Made by a program: the position numbers and the translations under genes. A stretch of 64,000 nucleotides of DNA from Dolomedes plantarius (taxonomy: Eukaryota > Arthropoda > Arachnida > Araneae > Dolomedidae), in the NCBI GenBank assembly GCA_907164885.2, contig OU015501.1:58748119-58812118 (forward strand), written 5' to 3'. The notes under the pieces are model-generated. The model was given only the letters and a program-made list of their open reading frames with translations, searched no databases and was not told the origin of the DNA. Of the stretch, positions 1 to 18,449 are shown piece by piece (position 1 is the first letter of the stretch; each line of letters begins with the position of its first letter).

Positions 1-89
1 GCAATATTCCGAACTGATTTACCACTACTATGTTGAAAAATAATCAATTTTCGAATGCTGTTTGTTGTTTCTTTACGACTACGAGCCAT
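1..89 (-). CDS. Tc1-like transposase, N-terminal fragment
   Basis: Only 29 codons plus two bases are inside the window, starting at the complement of 87-89. The peptide opens MARSRKETTNSIRKLII and continues with SGKSVRNIA. This is the first helix-turn-helix of the paired-like DNA-binding domain of Tc1-family transposases, which binds the element's terminal repeats. No stop or frameshift is seen in this part. Whether the full transposase is intact cannot be judged here, because the catalytic DDE domain is outside the window. Confidence 0.7.
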   Translation of the reverse strand, partial: MARSRKETTNSIRKLIIFQHSSGKSVRNI

Positions 90-453
90 TTTTAAATAAT
101 AAATAGAATATTACGGAGTAGGCAAGCAAAAATTAAAGCCAAACGATATTTTAAATGCCACCGAAATTCAAAAATAAAAATAAAGTGCCTGATGATAATT
201 TTAATTATGAATTTATTCGAAAATATTTCAGTGTACGATGACTTTTGTGAGATAAAGTTTTTGTTACTTTTTGATTACTGGTTTCTTAAAAATAAAGTTT
301 TACTATGTTTTCAAAATATATCATGTAGTTTTGTTAAGAATAGATTATAGATCTTATTATTAAATACCCATTCTGAAATATTCATTTTAATTAATGGATA
401 GACTCCTGTTTCATTGAAATTCGTAAGTGTACGAACACTTTTGGGAGCCACTG
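1..453 (-). mobile_element. Tc1-like transposon, 5' end, cut by the window edge
   Basis: Read on the minus strand the element starts at 453 with CAGTGGCTCCCAAAAGTG, directly next to a TA dinucleotide as expected of a Tc1/mariner insertion. About 360 bases of leader follow, then an ATG at 89-87 opening a Tc1-type transposase. The rest of the element lies outside the window to the left. The TA target has merged with a long (TA)n tract at 454-532. The terminal inverted repeat call rests on one end only. Confidence 0.75.

Positions 454-532
<79 letters not shown>
454..532. repeat. (TA)n microsatellite next to the Tc1 terminus
   Basis: An almost pure TA run of about 79 bases beginning at the TA that flanks the Tc1-like element end and running into a Helitron fragment. 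Confidence 0.97.
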
Positions 533-534
<2 letters not shown>

Positions 535-665
535 CATCCATTATATACATTGATCGTCGCATTTATTATAAATATATATATTTATTTTTTTGGGATTAAT
601 TGCATACATTGACCGTTGTATTTAATTTGAATGTACTCCGTAGCGAAGCGCGGGTTTTCAGCTAG
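533..665 (+). mobile_element. Helitron-like element A, 3' end only
   Basis: Matches the last 130 or so bases of the complete copy at 59652-60431, including the segment around tacattgaccgttgtattt and the end gcgggttttcagCTAG at 665. CTAG is a typical Helitron 3' terminus. A short hairpin (CCGT..GC/GAA/GC.GCGG) precedes it. The 5' part is missing. Confidence 0.7.
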
Positions 666-1560
<895 letters not shown>

Positions 1561-2808
1561 TACATATATATATTGAGAGAGAGAGAACGAGATAAGTGTG
1601 TATGTATAAATAAAAATAAAATAATTTAAGTCTTTTCCGTCACCCATGGGTAAAATGTCTCAACCGATTTCCTTAGAACTTGTGCTCATGTATTTATAAT
1701 ATTGTAACAATCCTAACTTTTATTTCCTGAATTTTAAATAAGCCTTTAAATCCACTTTTTACATTAAATCGAAAAAAATATATACATTTTGTTAACAAAC
1801 TTTATCGGACAAAAGAATAAAAGCTAGAAACAAGCGCAATTTCGTTTATCCAGTGGAAAGATTTTTATTTGCATGTTTGCTGTTAATAATCGGTAGTTAA
1901 AACCTATTAAATGGAATGGAGGTTTAAGATAATTTATGCGTTTAAATCAAGAAGAGCTCAAATAATCTATCTTAAAGGAACTCTGACGATTTATCAATTC
2001 TTTACAGAGAATTTAGTGATTGCGATATTTACTTGATTAAATTACTAAAGAATAAAGCACAGATAATAAACATACCAAGATTTTAAATGTATTGTTGAAT
2101 TTTAATCATACATATTTTATTTTTTTCATAAATGCGCAGAAGTATGTTAATACCTTAGAAGCAAAGTGATGAATTTCATACACTTGAACGCTGCAACTTT
2201 TTTATTTTCGTTTCTATTTATGAACTTTATGTGACTCTATAAGAAACATAGCAGTTCTTATATACTGTTGAATATCATTCACATAAATGTAATGTTTCAT
2301 TCAAATAAACGTTATGTCTTTATCCTCATTAATGGCAATGTATTTGGTTTTAAAGACAGTGCTGAACTTCGTTTGCTTTGATATTCTTCAGTTTTACTTG
2401 CACTTGGAGCAGCTGCGCAGAATCCACCTGTCATCCCACCCTTTTCAAAAGAAAAATCCCAATTTTCTTCCCCAGAGAGTTATGACTTTTTCCCACCATG
2501 GTCTGAAACTACGCTAACTGCCCGACTTCTGAAAAAAAAATAAAATTAAGATCATAGGAGGAATAGTTCCTAACCGTGGGATAAAAAATAAGAATAAGTT
2601 TAAAAAAAAAGAAACTCTGAAATGCAAAATACAACTCTCAAGACTTCTCATCCTTTTGACAGAAAAACCAACATACCGCTCTGTGAAGCAAATTACTGTT
2701 AAAATAGCTATTTCTTTGTCTTTCATGTAAATGTATTTTAATTTACAGCATTTCCTATTTTTACATGAGGGGGAAAAAAAGAAGTTTTGTAAGGATATAA
2801 GTATATAT

Positions 2809-2892
<84 letters not shown>

Positions 2893-4459
2893 CATTGAAA
2901 AAGTAGAGTTTTAAATAAAAGAAAACTTTTCCAGTAGGAAGCAGATAGCAACACTTTCCAATGGAAGAAGAAAGTAATATGTAAAAGCTGAAACAGAATA
3001 CCAACATTAAAGCAAAATAAATCAAGATGCTCGAAAATGGAGTTTAATGGTAATATCTCTTTGCTATTAATATCTTGATTTGGTTTGTCTTCAGGATTTC
3101 GTTTCGAATGTCAATTACATATAAATTGAATCTGAAATATGACATATCTTTGTCAACAATAAGACATTATCATTAAACGAAGTATTTTTAAAAGTTTTGG
3201 TTTTAAGGAAAACGGACCTTGCTTGTGAACAATCCTAAAAATGGAGAGCTAAACTCAAGAGCAACAGATTCCGGCATCGAGTACGAAGACTTCCAAATCT
3301 CTCTGAAGAAGAGCAAATGTTACACTTAAATTATCTCAAAACAGGTGTAGCATGCATCATAAACGCATGTATTACAGCAGCAATGTTTCAACAATCATAC
3401 GAAAACAAGGTTTTAAAGACTGAAATACTACAATAGTAATTAATATGAATAAGTAATCAAATTGCATATTTATATTTAAATAAGTTACAGGCTCAAAATC
3501 CGAGAAAAAACTAATACAATTATTATTACACTATTACAGGTTAACTTATCATAATATTAATGAAGTAATATAAAAGTTATTTAACTATCTTAAAATTATT
3601 ACAAAGCTTTGTTTTAAATTTAAAATGAAAATATTAAGTGAATAAAAATTACAAAACATTTTACCTCGTTATTATTGATCTTAGGAATTCAAACTGATGT
3701 ACAAGTTACAAGAATGCAAGCAATACTAATCCTTAAATATAAAACAACCAATTACGTTCCTGATAAAACTTTCAGGAACGTTATTATTCACAGGCACTGC
3801 ATGTAAAGCTTATAAGCTTTAAACATAACTTTTTGAGCAAAATCAGTTCCTATTTATTGAATATTATTGATTTATTATTTATGAATAATTTATTCCTATT
3901 TATTGAATTGATTAAATATATATCATTAATTTAACGTCGGGAAGCGTTACCATACACCTTACGTTATGGACCTTGGAACTATCACTTAGCTTCAAATTTT
4001 TAGGTTTAAAAATTGCTGCCATTCGGGCAAAAAGTTTCATCCACATAAAACATCGGGAGACCTTCTTGCTCCCTACAACGTGCTTTATTGCACATATGAA
4101 CAAGTTTCTGTATTTATCCCCGGTAAAGTGAGTTGTAAGGCATTTTTGTATTTTTTGTTAAATACGATCTTTACGTATAATGTCCTCTAAATATCAATAA
4201 AACTATTAAGCTTTTCTAATTTAAAAAAGATCTAATTATTAAAATCCTTATGACTAATAAAAATAATAAGTTACCTACGATTTCACGTACCAACGATTTT
4301 ATGTATAAATAAAATAATCGCCCGTGATCGGAGCTTTATGAAAAAATTTATAAATTAGCAGAAGATGGAAAATTTTTTGGCATTCATTATTCGTCAGTAG
4401 TGCCAACAATACTAATAAACAGAAATACAGTATCAAACATGGGCTGCGAGTCTTTTGAT
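1561..4459. other. Upstream flank, no recognisable gene
   Basis: AT-rich DNA with a (TA)n tract at 2811-2892 and a small hairpin at 3754-3781 (ten-base arms ACGTTCCTGA). A GGTGGGAA motif lies on the minus strand at 2490-2497. The short ORFs here resemble no protein family I know. Confidence 0.6.
2811..2892. repeat. (TA)n microsatellite
   Basis: An uninterrupted TA run of about 80 bases. Confidence 0.97.
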
Positions 4460-4461
4460 TT

Positions 4462-4790
4462 TGACTTAGGATTACGTTCCTCTATAACGGTCCTCCGGAA
4501 AGCAAAATTTCAGACGCTAAAACCGTCAGTCGTCACGAGTTATGATTTTGGAAGTGCGCCAAACCCAGTCTGTATCGTTTCGGCAAGCAGTAAACAGTTA
4601 AACAGAAAAAGTACCAAAATGCGTCAAAATTTTGACATACATACACACACACGCACACACACACACACACATATATATATATACACACATAACACATACA
4701 TACATATATATATTCAAAAAGATGTAAGCAACGGTAAGTAATCCTACGTTAATAACCCGCGGTAGTTCCGTTAGAAGAGACTACCTGATT
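4462..4790 (+). repeat. Unclassified interspersed repeat X, copy 1
   Basis: Shares with 44850-45171 the segments ggattacgttcctc, aacggtcctccg, aaacccagtct and the end taatcctacgttaataacc. Both copies start with an inverted version of their end (TAGGATTAC against GTAATCCTA), which suggests terminal inverted repeats and a MITE-like structure of about 290 bases. A CA/TA microsatellite (4637-4712) lies in the same place as a TA-rich stretch in the other copy. Confidence 0.7.
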
Positions 4791-4966
4791 TTATTTATTT
4801 ATTTATTTTTAAACATTTGATCTCTTGAAGAGTTATTATGATCTCTGGTAACAATCCTTCAAAGTTTTTGTCCGATCATCATTTACTCGATGTAGCCAAA
4901 ATTAACAAAGTTGTTTGAAGACGGGCGTCCAAAATATTTCTTTATCTTTTACAGATATTGGCTAGG

Positions 4967-5160
4967 TTGATTGGTTGGTTTGCAGTGCTGTGGTCATCTT
5001 TGCAACACGGGGATTAAATTGACATGGACTTTCAGTCTAAACCCGATTTCGAACAGCTCAATCACCCATGTCTTCCACGGGATTCGAACCCGCAGATTCT
5101 TGTTTCGGAGGCTTGTACTTCGATCATCCAGTCATCGTCGCTTAGTTATTACCTAAGACA
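4967..5160 (-). mobile_element. tRNA-derived SINE, second family (minus strand)
   Basis: On the minus strand there is a tRNA-like head with the B-box GGTTCGAATCC (complement of 5080-5090) in a paired T-arm (GCGGG-TTCGAAT-CCCGT) and a less clear A-box region about 45 bases upstream. The body continues toward 4967. Acceptor-stem pairing is poor, so this is not a functional tRNA gene. It is not the same family as the SINEs at 20.9, 35.5 and 45.4 kb. Confidence 0.55.
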
Positions 5161-5584
5161 TTAGAATGCAAAGATTTAAAGTACTGGTTCCCCATATAGA
5201 CTCGGTCTATGGCTTGCGTTATTAGGTTTCTCTTCGCATTACATGGACGATCTGCCTGATTGCTGCGGATTTTATCAATCTCTTGACTTGGCTCTTCTCA
5301 TAGCCTGAAACTCCTTTCCCCATATCATGTATTTTGGGAGCACTTTATAGATTTAAAGTGCCGGTCTTCGGGCGCATGTGTTGAATTTTATGTAGGTTGT
5401 TCGAGTTTTGTGGGATCGCACCATCGAAAATTAAACTTGAGACCTCACCAACAATTCATGTTCCAACTAACCAAATTAAGTGGCATTTCTAATCCTATCA
5501 AATTGACATTAGTGAACGGGACATAAAAAACTAACAACTCTGACAACACTGTAGCTGCCCTTGGAAGTCAGGAGCGTTTATCAC
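5161..5584. other. Moderately GC-rich intergenic DNA, nothing recognised
   Basis: Less AT-rich than its surroundings and possibly an old repeat. I translated part of it on the minus strand and found no family resemblance. Confidence 0.4.
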
Positions 5585-6285
5585 TTAAGGGGGTCCAGTA
5601 CACAAAATTCTTCAAATTTTGGAAAAAAAAATTATTGCATTAAAAATTTTTTTGTTCTTTTCCCTCTTAAAATGACGTTTAAATCATGTTTCTATATTAA
5701 TTAGAACAGAAGATATTAATTTTATTTATTTATTTATTTTTTCAGCATTCTAATAGCAGCCAATCTTTGTTTATTTCTGCCTGATGGGTTTTTTCCCCAT
5801 TTCTCGTCTTTAAATTGTTATAAGTCAAGAACCGTTAAAAATAAATGGTTGAAACTTGGAACATGTCTTTTTCAATAATTTTACTTTAATTTTGATGCAG
5901 CGAATTCGAAAAAAATATTTACTTTTGAAAATATGATTTAAAAAAAATAAGTTGCATCATTTTTCTAAAAATTTATACTCTAAATATTTTTAATATTTTT
6001 AAAATTAATATTTTAAAAAAAGCTGAATCAAAATGAAAACTCATATATTTCTGTTTAATTAAATAAAAAAATTTTGAAATTCGACAAATAATATTTCGAG
6101 TTATAACGATTTTAAACTACCCCACTTTTTAAAAAAATTTAAATTTAAAATTTTTTTAAAACTTTATGAGAATTTTTATTATGTGATTTTGTTTGCAAAT
6201 TACATGGTTAACCATCACAAAAAAGTTCAAAATTTTAACTCAATAAATAAAAAAAAAATTTTTAATGTGTCCCGGACCCCTTTAA
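5585..6285. mobile_element. TTAA-flanked MITE (piggyBac-like candidate)
   Basis: TTAA at 5585-5588 is followed by GGGGGTCCAGTACAC. The right end reads GTGTCCCGGACCCCT followed by TTAA at 6282-6285. The ends are inverted repeats with TTAA on both sides, and the interior of about 690 bases is AT-rich with no coding capacity. TTAA target sites are typical of piggyBac-type elements, but the terminal sequence alone does not prove the superfamily. Confidence 0.65.
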
Positions 6286-7016
6286 TCATCAATGAACATT
6301 CCGTACTTTTTTTTTTCATTTTTCGAATTCTTACATAATTTCTTTCATATTTTTTTTCGCAATGGATAAAATTCTTCAAATAATTCCAACTTTAAAATCA
6401 TAAGTTAGTCTATATATTGCTTTTTAAAATGTTAAACAAGGCTTTTTTATTCCTTCTATATTTCACCAGAAAATCACCAACAATATGAAGTTATACCTTT
6501 TTAGCAGATTTTTCACGAGTACATTGTGAATTAGAATAACGTATTATGACATGCAAGTTATATCCACATTAATGTAGTATATTTTAAAATGGTACCAAGA
6601 GCAAATACATCCTTTTTGAGTACCAGCAAAATAATTTTAAAATTTCCGACTATTCTAATCTAGAGTATAAACGATATTTTCGTGTAAAAGGAAATTTAAT
6701 TTTAAATAAATTAAGTTTCAAATATAATGGATCAGACAAACTATTTTAATTCTTAATTCATAATTATACTGTCACGAATGAACAAAACAAATTAATTAAA
6801 ACTTTTTGGTTCCATTGTATAAAATCAGTAATCCTCTCTGGAATGGTTGTACGTATTTCGTTTATGAATGAAGTACTACAGCAAAAATTCTATCACTGAA
6901 CAGGTGCTGAGAATATGTAACGAAAAGTAATGAAAATGGTTTTGTTAAAAGAGGGCATGGGGAGATTGGGGAAACTTTCCCTCTTGCTACATCATTGGTG
7001 AATACATATATTTATG
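6286..7016. other. Upstream flank, nothing recognised
   Basis: AT-rich sequence with no repeat, ORF or RNA gene I can support. Confidence 0.5.
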
Positions 7017-7300
7017 GGGGGGGGGGGGGAATCCTCTCTCATTCTTTTTTTTCCCACCCCTATGTGAGCAGTAGCTCGCGTTGGCGAGTATTTGGCAGAA
7101 GTTGCCACTCTAGCAACCCTGCTGCCAACTGCGAGGCAACCAGAAGCCCGATGCCTCCACCATTCAGCGGTGAAAGTCCTAGACTTAGCAGTAAAGGGAC
7201 CTACCGCGTTTAGGATCGTGCGGATTGTTTTCACTGCGGGACCTGTTTGTGCCGATGTGACACGTGCTTGTGATGACAGTTGACAGGACATTCTTATATT
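7017..7300. promoter_or_regulatory. GC/CpG-rich island upstream of exon 1, possible promoter
   Basis: After a run of 13 G (7017-7029), sequence from about 7050 to 7290 is clearly GC-rich with around a dozen CpGs, unlike the AT-rich DNA on either side. It lies about 600-800 bases upstream of the Serrate ATG on the same strand. A minus-strand TTCCCACC (7051-7058) gives the CSL-like core GTGGGAA. ORFs are open on both strands here, but that is expected from the base composition. A transcription start or 5' UTR here is inference. Confidence 0.4.
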
Positions 7301-7866
7301 TGCCATTAAACTGTGAATAAGTTCTGATTTGGGATAAAGTATTGGAATACCACCTCCAAATTCATTTTTACCGAAAGGATTTATTTTATATTATGGAGTG
7401 CTTGCTTTGTAAATGTTGATTCTTCCTGGCAGTTTCGGTTTAAAAGTTTAGCAAGTTTCAATTACTGACCACAAGCTTTAAGACTATGTTATGCTTTTAT
7501 TCTGCACAGGTTTAACTACACAAAAGTTTCAGTAGTAGGTAATGTTTTATGTACTTGAATGTGTATTAAAATGTATACAGACTTCATTACTGGTGATGAG
7601 ATATAATCACTCGTAAGGGTTTTCGGCCAAAGCAAACAAAAACCTAATTCAAAAATTTAATCCCATAAAAAATTTATTGCAAAAGGATTAGTTATATGTT
7701 TTTCGTAAGAATGTGATTCTACCTTTTCAAAAACTTCTGATCATTTAACGTTTCGTAATTCTTAAACTTAATAATGTGTTGATTTGTGGAGGAAAAAATG
7801 TACAATATTTCCCGAGTTGTTTGATTTATTAAATCAGTGGTCTCAAGAATATGAACTGTAAGAAGA
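7301..7866 (+). other. Immediate upstream region / possible 5' UTR
   Basis: AT-rich, no repeats recognised. It contains a possible splice acceptor (ttctgcacag, ending near 7510), an in-frame stop at 7852 and an out-of-frame ATG at 7851. I cannot place the transcription start. Confidence 0.4.
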
Positions 7867-8220
7867 ATGTCATCAACTTGGTATGTGATTGTGGCTGCTA
7901 TATATGTGGCATTTTGCATTCAGACTTCTCAAGCTACGGGCACATTCGAACTTCAAATTTTAGGAATCCAAAACTATCGAGGCGAATTAGCCGACGGTTC
8001 TTGTTGCGGTGGTTTTCGCACAAAGGAAGGAACATGCTCTATACAGTGTAATACAGCTTTCCAACTATGTCTAAAAGAATATCAGTCACAAGTAGAAACA
8101 ACAGGGAAGTGTACTTTTGGTAATCAATCTACAGATGTTGTTGCTGGTAATTCTTTTTCTGTACAGTCCGATCCAAATAAAGAGGTGATTTTACGGCTTC
8201 CCTTTTCCTTCCGATGGACG
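7867..8220 (+). CDS. Ser: Serrate/Jagged-type Notch ligand, exon 1 (signal peptide and MNNL domain)
   Basis: First coding exon of a membrane-bound DSL ligand that activates Notch on neighbouring cells. It encodes 118 complete codons. Residues 2-23 form a hydrophobic signal peptide, probably cleaved after TSQA. The mature chain starts TGTFELQILG and runs through the N-terminal MNNL (C2-like) domain, with the paired-cysteine motif SCCGG at 45-49, the family motif CLKEYQ at 68-73, and LPFSFRWT at the exon end. NQS at 86-88 is a possible N-glycosylation site. CCGG, CLKEYQSQV and LPFSFRW follow Serrate/Jagged rather than Delta. The start is supported by an in-frame TGA at 7852-7854, 12 bases upstream, and by the signal peptide directly after the ATG. 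The exon ends in phase 0 at a strong donor (gtaagtgaaa). An out-of-frame ATG at 7851 lies just upstream. Family assignment is from recalled family sequences, not a search. Drosophila Serrate is the closest match I can recall. Confidence 0.95.
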
Positions 8221-8723
8221 GTAAGTGAAAATTTTTGATTCTCAATAACATCTTTGAACTTCTACCATGAGCTAGAAATCACTTTATTCAATAACATATA
8301 TGCTTCAAAACAACATATCTATTAATATAATAAACTCTCAGAACACCCACAGACCCCTAAAGTTTCACTGGGGAAACCAGGATTCTTTACATAATTTACT
8401 ATTATTTACAAATTTTAATTGAATAACACAGTCCAAGGAATGAGCTACAAAAACAAAGACTGCTTCATATGCTCTTTTAACTAATTCATCAAAGTTTATC
8501 TGTAGGGGCTCCTATTAAATATGAAGCACGCATGATAAACTTTTGGAACTTTGGAACTAGTCTGAATTAATTTTTGATCATTAGATTGTATTTTAGTTTT
8601 GTTAAATTATATTTAGTCATTCCTGTTTTAAAAAAGTTTCTGTCGTTGAAGAAATAGAAATATTCTATAACTATTTTATTTTTACTGAAAATTTGATTTT
8701 TAATGAAAGTTTTGTTTTTGAAG

Positions 8724-8874
8724 TAATATATACTAATTTTTAAAGCAATATCTACTGACTTTTATAGTAATATATACTAATTTTTAAAGCAATATCTACT
8801 GACTTTTATAGTAATATATACTAATTTTTAAAGCAATATCTACTGACTTTTATAGTAATATATACTAATTTTAA
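8724..8874. repeat. 44-bp tandem repeat, about 3.4 copies
   Basis: Units at 8724-8767, 8768-8811 and 8812-8855 are practically identical (start taatatatactaattttt, end ctgacttttatag), and a partial fourth runs to about 8874. High identity indicates a young array. It has no spacers, so it is not a CRISPR. Confidence 0.95.
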
Positions 8875-11234
8875 GTACAAAACGTGTTTTTAATTACTCA
8901 CCGAAATAGTGCTCAACATTTCACATTTATGTGAGTGACAATCGATTATATGATTTTAAAAAGATATAATTTTTTTTAAAAACTTGGTTAAGAAATTAAG
9001 CAAAAAACTGAGGGAGTTATAAATTTACTCACATAATTTTGTCTTCTCACGGCCCTTTTTTTATAAATAAGAATCTGTTCATAACTTAGCTAGAAAATGC
9101 ATAATTACACGGTTAATTTAGTAAAATTTCATGTGTTGTACAGTAATTATTCCCTTGGACAAAAATATTTTGTATAAAGATAACAGATTTTACTAGAGAA
9201 GCAAGTGCTTAAATTTTATTGTAAAGAGTGAAAGATATTTTATTTAACTCGCAGCTTTTTACAAAACAAAGGACCCAGATAACGCGCTATGCCCATTACT
9301 GCCTTGACTTTTCAATTTGTTTTTCACAATCAATATTTTACAACCTTCGCCCCAAAATTTTAAATCCCGCCTTAGATTTAGTATTTTATAAATGCTTAAA
9401 CATTTTGATTAGTTACATTGCTCACAATTGGAATATTAAACTAAAAAAAATAGCAGCTATTTCACATTAGGTGTGGGAATTTCTCACGCTCTTTTAATCT
9501 TAACTAATGGGTATACCGTTACGTTAATCTTTTGACTCAAAGAAACTTATCCTAATCACTTCATGAAACTACTGATATACCTTAATGTCAGTATCTGCAT
9601 TTCATAAGTAAGTAGTTCGAGATACTTTACTTTCCTGCTTTTCACAGAGTGTTTTAAAGTTGGTATTTTAGTTTACCTATTGTTGCATTATAAATTCTCA
9701 AAAGTATATTGAAAAGACAAATGTGTTATTAGATTCCATCGGTGAAATGTAGAATTGATTGAATTTACGAAGTTTGAAAATTGAAGCTTAGAACCTTACA
9801 TTACAAGACTAACTTAGAAAGGGGAAAAAGTAATTTAACACTATTGTTTATTAGAAATAGAATAACTTTAAGAATGAACGTAGAGACTGAAAAAAAATCC
9901 TTTCGTCAGCATTCTATGCAAGAAAAATTACAACTCAGAAAAGGTAGCATGGAAATGTTTTTCTAGGTCTCTGTATAGTAAAATATTTATAACAAATATT
10001 TTATTTTAAATTTCAATCAGTATGGTTTTAAAAGTTAAATACCTGTGTTTTAAGCATCCCTATTTTAACTTATTTTCCTTATTTTATCCCTATTTTCTGC
10101 TTAATTTTTCAGAAAATTTTGTTAAAGCAGTCTGTTATAAAATAATTTTTTTAATTATAAATGTCAGAATATATTAAAAGATAGATTCAAAATGAAAACA
10201 TAAATTGTATTATGACAGTAGCATTTTCATGGATAATTAAAAAAGTATCATATTAAGCCTCAATTTACTTACAGCTTAAATGTCGCCAGCCAAAGAAAGA
10301 AAAAAAAAACTTTTAATCCAGAATGAATACTTCTTTCTTCACCAATTTCCTTCTCCTCTTGATAACGAATTATTTTACTATGTGATACCAATAAACTTCA
10401 TCTTAAAGTAATTATTTCATGACATAAAACGGTGGGATAAATCCCAGAATTACAATGTGTACCCATAGTACAATGTGTTTAGTATAAAAGTACTCATATA
10501 CTTTAGAAGCGTCAATTCTTTATTATGCTTCAAAGAAAAATAGCACTACTTTTGAGATGTTACACAAGTTTTATGGATTTGAAAGGAAATTCAGAAACAC
10601 GGTTTTATTACCTCGTTAGCGATGCCTAAATTAAAATAATTCAGGCTATAAATGCAAAACTGATAACATGCTGTATACTTAAGTCCTATACACAAATGGC
10701 TAAAACAATTAAACTGTCTGTTGTAAGAAATGATAACCGTTTTTGTGTAGTTTAGGAAAGTTTTAGAGTAGGAATCAATAGATGCTTGTTTTCTAGTTTT
10801 TCTGATCAAAACTTTCCGTACGTTTATTCATTACATAAAAGCTCTTAGTTTTCATATGATAATTTTGAGCCTTATAAAAGTGTGTCCCTATCAGATAAGC
10901 ATCCAATAGTCATTGAAATTATTCGCCCAGCCACACAAACTACAAGAAAAGTACCACCATGTCGAAAACATTCTGACAGAAAATTGTTGCAGGAGTGTAA
11001 AAATAATAAATTTCAACATCCCAAAATACTGAATCAAACTTTTAAAGATTTTATAATTGTTTCTCGCATTTTGTCTCCAGGAAGTTTAAATCACTATACA
11101 CCTATACATTTCTTTAGTGAATTTTTGCATATTTTCCATAAATTGTGAAAAAGATTACAAACTTTTCGCCCTCTCTTGCCAAACTTTGGAACTTGCAATA
11201 AGACTTTTACGTTTGTAGGTTTGTACACAAGCGT
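8875..11234. other. Intron 1 segment, no gene recognised
   Basis: AT-rich. It holds an exact Su(H)-type motif TGTGGGAA at 9472-9479. A short frame around 10849-11148 contains YKSVSLSDKHPIVIEI, faintly like the end of a LINE endonuclease domain, but too weak to annotate. Confidence 0.5.

Positions 11235-17297
<6,063 letters not shown>

Positions 17298-17351
<54 letters not shown>
17298..17351. repeat. (TA)n microsatellite
   Basis: About 54 bases of pure TA. Confidence 0.97.
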
Positions 17352-17355
<4 letters not shown>

Positions 17356-17520
17356 TTTTATTTTTTATTTTCGATGAAAATATTTTGAGCCACTGAGTGA
17401 AATGGAAGAACGTGGAACACGTTCCTACGTTTTCTAATGTATTTCATTTTAAAAAGACAATTTTTTTTAATAAATAGTTTCAGTATCTCAATTTTTTTTC
17501 TTTAAATGTGGATTGATATA

Positions 17521-18447
17521 TAGTCGAACCCCGTTATAGCGAACCCGGTATATAACGAACTCCTGGATATAATGAACGAAAATTTTGGTCCCTCCGTTTT
17601 CCTATTGTATTTAATGCTAATTTATCCTTTTATAGCGAACCTCCGAAATCTTAAGAATTGGCTGTAACAAACATTTTTTTCATTCGACAACTGATTTTCT
17701 TTTAAATTTCTAAACTTTTTAAGAATGTTGAAGATACATCGAGTGTTGAAAAAGCAAAGAATGTTGACGAAGAAGATGAAGATTTACCTATCGCGATGTG
17801 GATAGTAAAGCCCGAAATTTCATCATTCTCAGATTGTGGCGTGCAATTGTTCGAAACATGTGAAGATGAAGTCATTACATGTGAAAATCCGACTGATGAA
17901 GATATTGTGGAAGAAATTAAAATGAATCATTCTGAAATCGAAGATTCTGCTTCTGATGCTGATGAAGAGGATCACATAAATGACGAAATCTCAATCATAT
18001 TAGATGCTACAACAGCAATGAGTGTAATTTATAAGTATTTGTCTACCCAAACAGTGGAAGAAAGAGTGTTGGAGTCATTTGATGTATGGAATAGAGAAAT
18101 TCATAAAAAGTTTTTACAATCGGCTCACATCAGCAGAATATTACTGATTATTTCTGTATCAAAACAGTGAGCTACAATTAAAGATAAAATCAATTTATAT
18201 CCGTTTGTCTTCATTTTTAGTTAATTTAATTAGTATTGTGTAAGTTTAATGTAATCGTTTTTAGTCAATTTAATTTATTAATGATCATTTTGAATAGATT
18301 TTATCATTCTCTCAATACATCATTATTGAATATACATAGCAACTAATGAGTTATACATTTTGTGAACTCTAACATTTTTCTTAATGTTTCGGATATAGCG
18401 AACAAAACCTTTGGTCCCTTGAAGTTCGTTATAACGGGTTTCGACTG
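17521..18447 (+). mobile_element. Tigger/pogo-like DNA transposon, internally deleted (parent-type copy)
   Basis: A 927-bp element with inverted ends TAGTCGAACCCCGTTATA and, at the right, TATAACGGGTTTCGACTG, flanked by TA on both sides (17519-17520 and 18448-18449). Secondary end-like motifs (ataacgaac, atagcgaac) lie inside each end. The middle encodes the C-terminus of a CENP-B/Tigger-type transposase. The DNA-binding and most of the catalytic part are gone. Four 316-334 bp MITEs in this window share both ends. Confidence 0.85.
17700..18170 (+). pseudogene. Tigger/pogo-like transposase, C-terminal remnant
   Basis: An open frame of about 150 codons with no intact start; the first Met is at 17796. 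It shows the features of the C-terminal tail of Tigger-type (CENP-B family) transposases: an acidic stretch EEDEDLPIAMW, then a TDEDIVEEI segment, another acidic cluster (SDADEEDHINDE), and a helical region LDATTAMSVIYKYLSTQ. In family members the protein ends in an ITDFF/ITDYF motif. Here NITDYF is readable only in the +1 frame near 18137, which implies a one-base frameshift close to the end. The DDE catalytic core is absent, so it cannot transpose on its own. Family assignment is from recalled sequence features. Confidence 0.7.
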
Positions 18448-18449
18448 TA

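Noticed and set aside
414..612. ORFs rich in alternating Ile-Tyr, here and at the other TA tracts
   Set aside because: They are translations of (TA)n microsatellites, open on both strands, with no protein evidence.
5069..5145. Functional tRNA gene on the minus strand
   Set aside because: T-arm is good but the acceptor stem does not pair and a SINE-like body follows.
6992..7306. Minus-strand 104-codon ORF as a gene
   Set aside because: It coincides with the GC-rich block and other open frames on the + strand, ends in a G run and has no family resemblance.
7851..8051. 66-codon ORF starting at 7851 as the gene product
   Set aside because: The overlapping frame from 7867 carries the signal peptide and the conserved MNNL motifs.
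8724..8874. Regular 44-bp repeats as a CRISPR array
   Set aside because: Units abut directly without spacers and the genome is eukaryotic.
10849..11148. Frame with YKSVSLSDKHPIVIEI as a LINE endonuclease remnant
   Set aside because: Only a few residues resemble the family SDH motif and the key His is displaced; no reverse transcriptase nearby.
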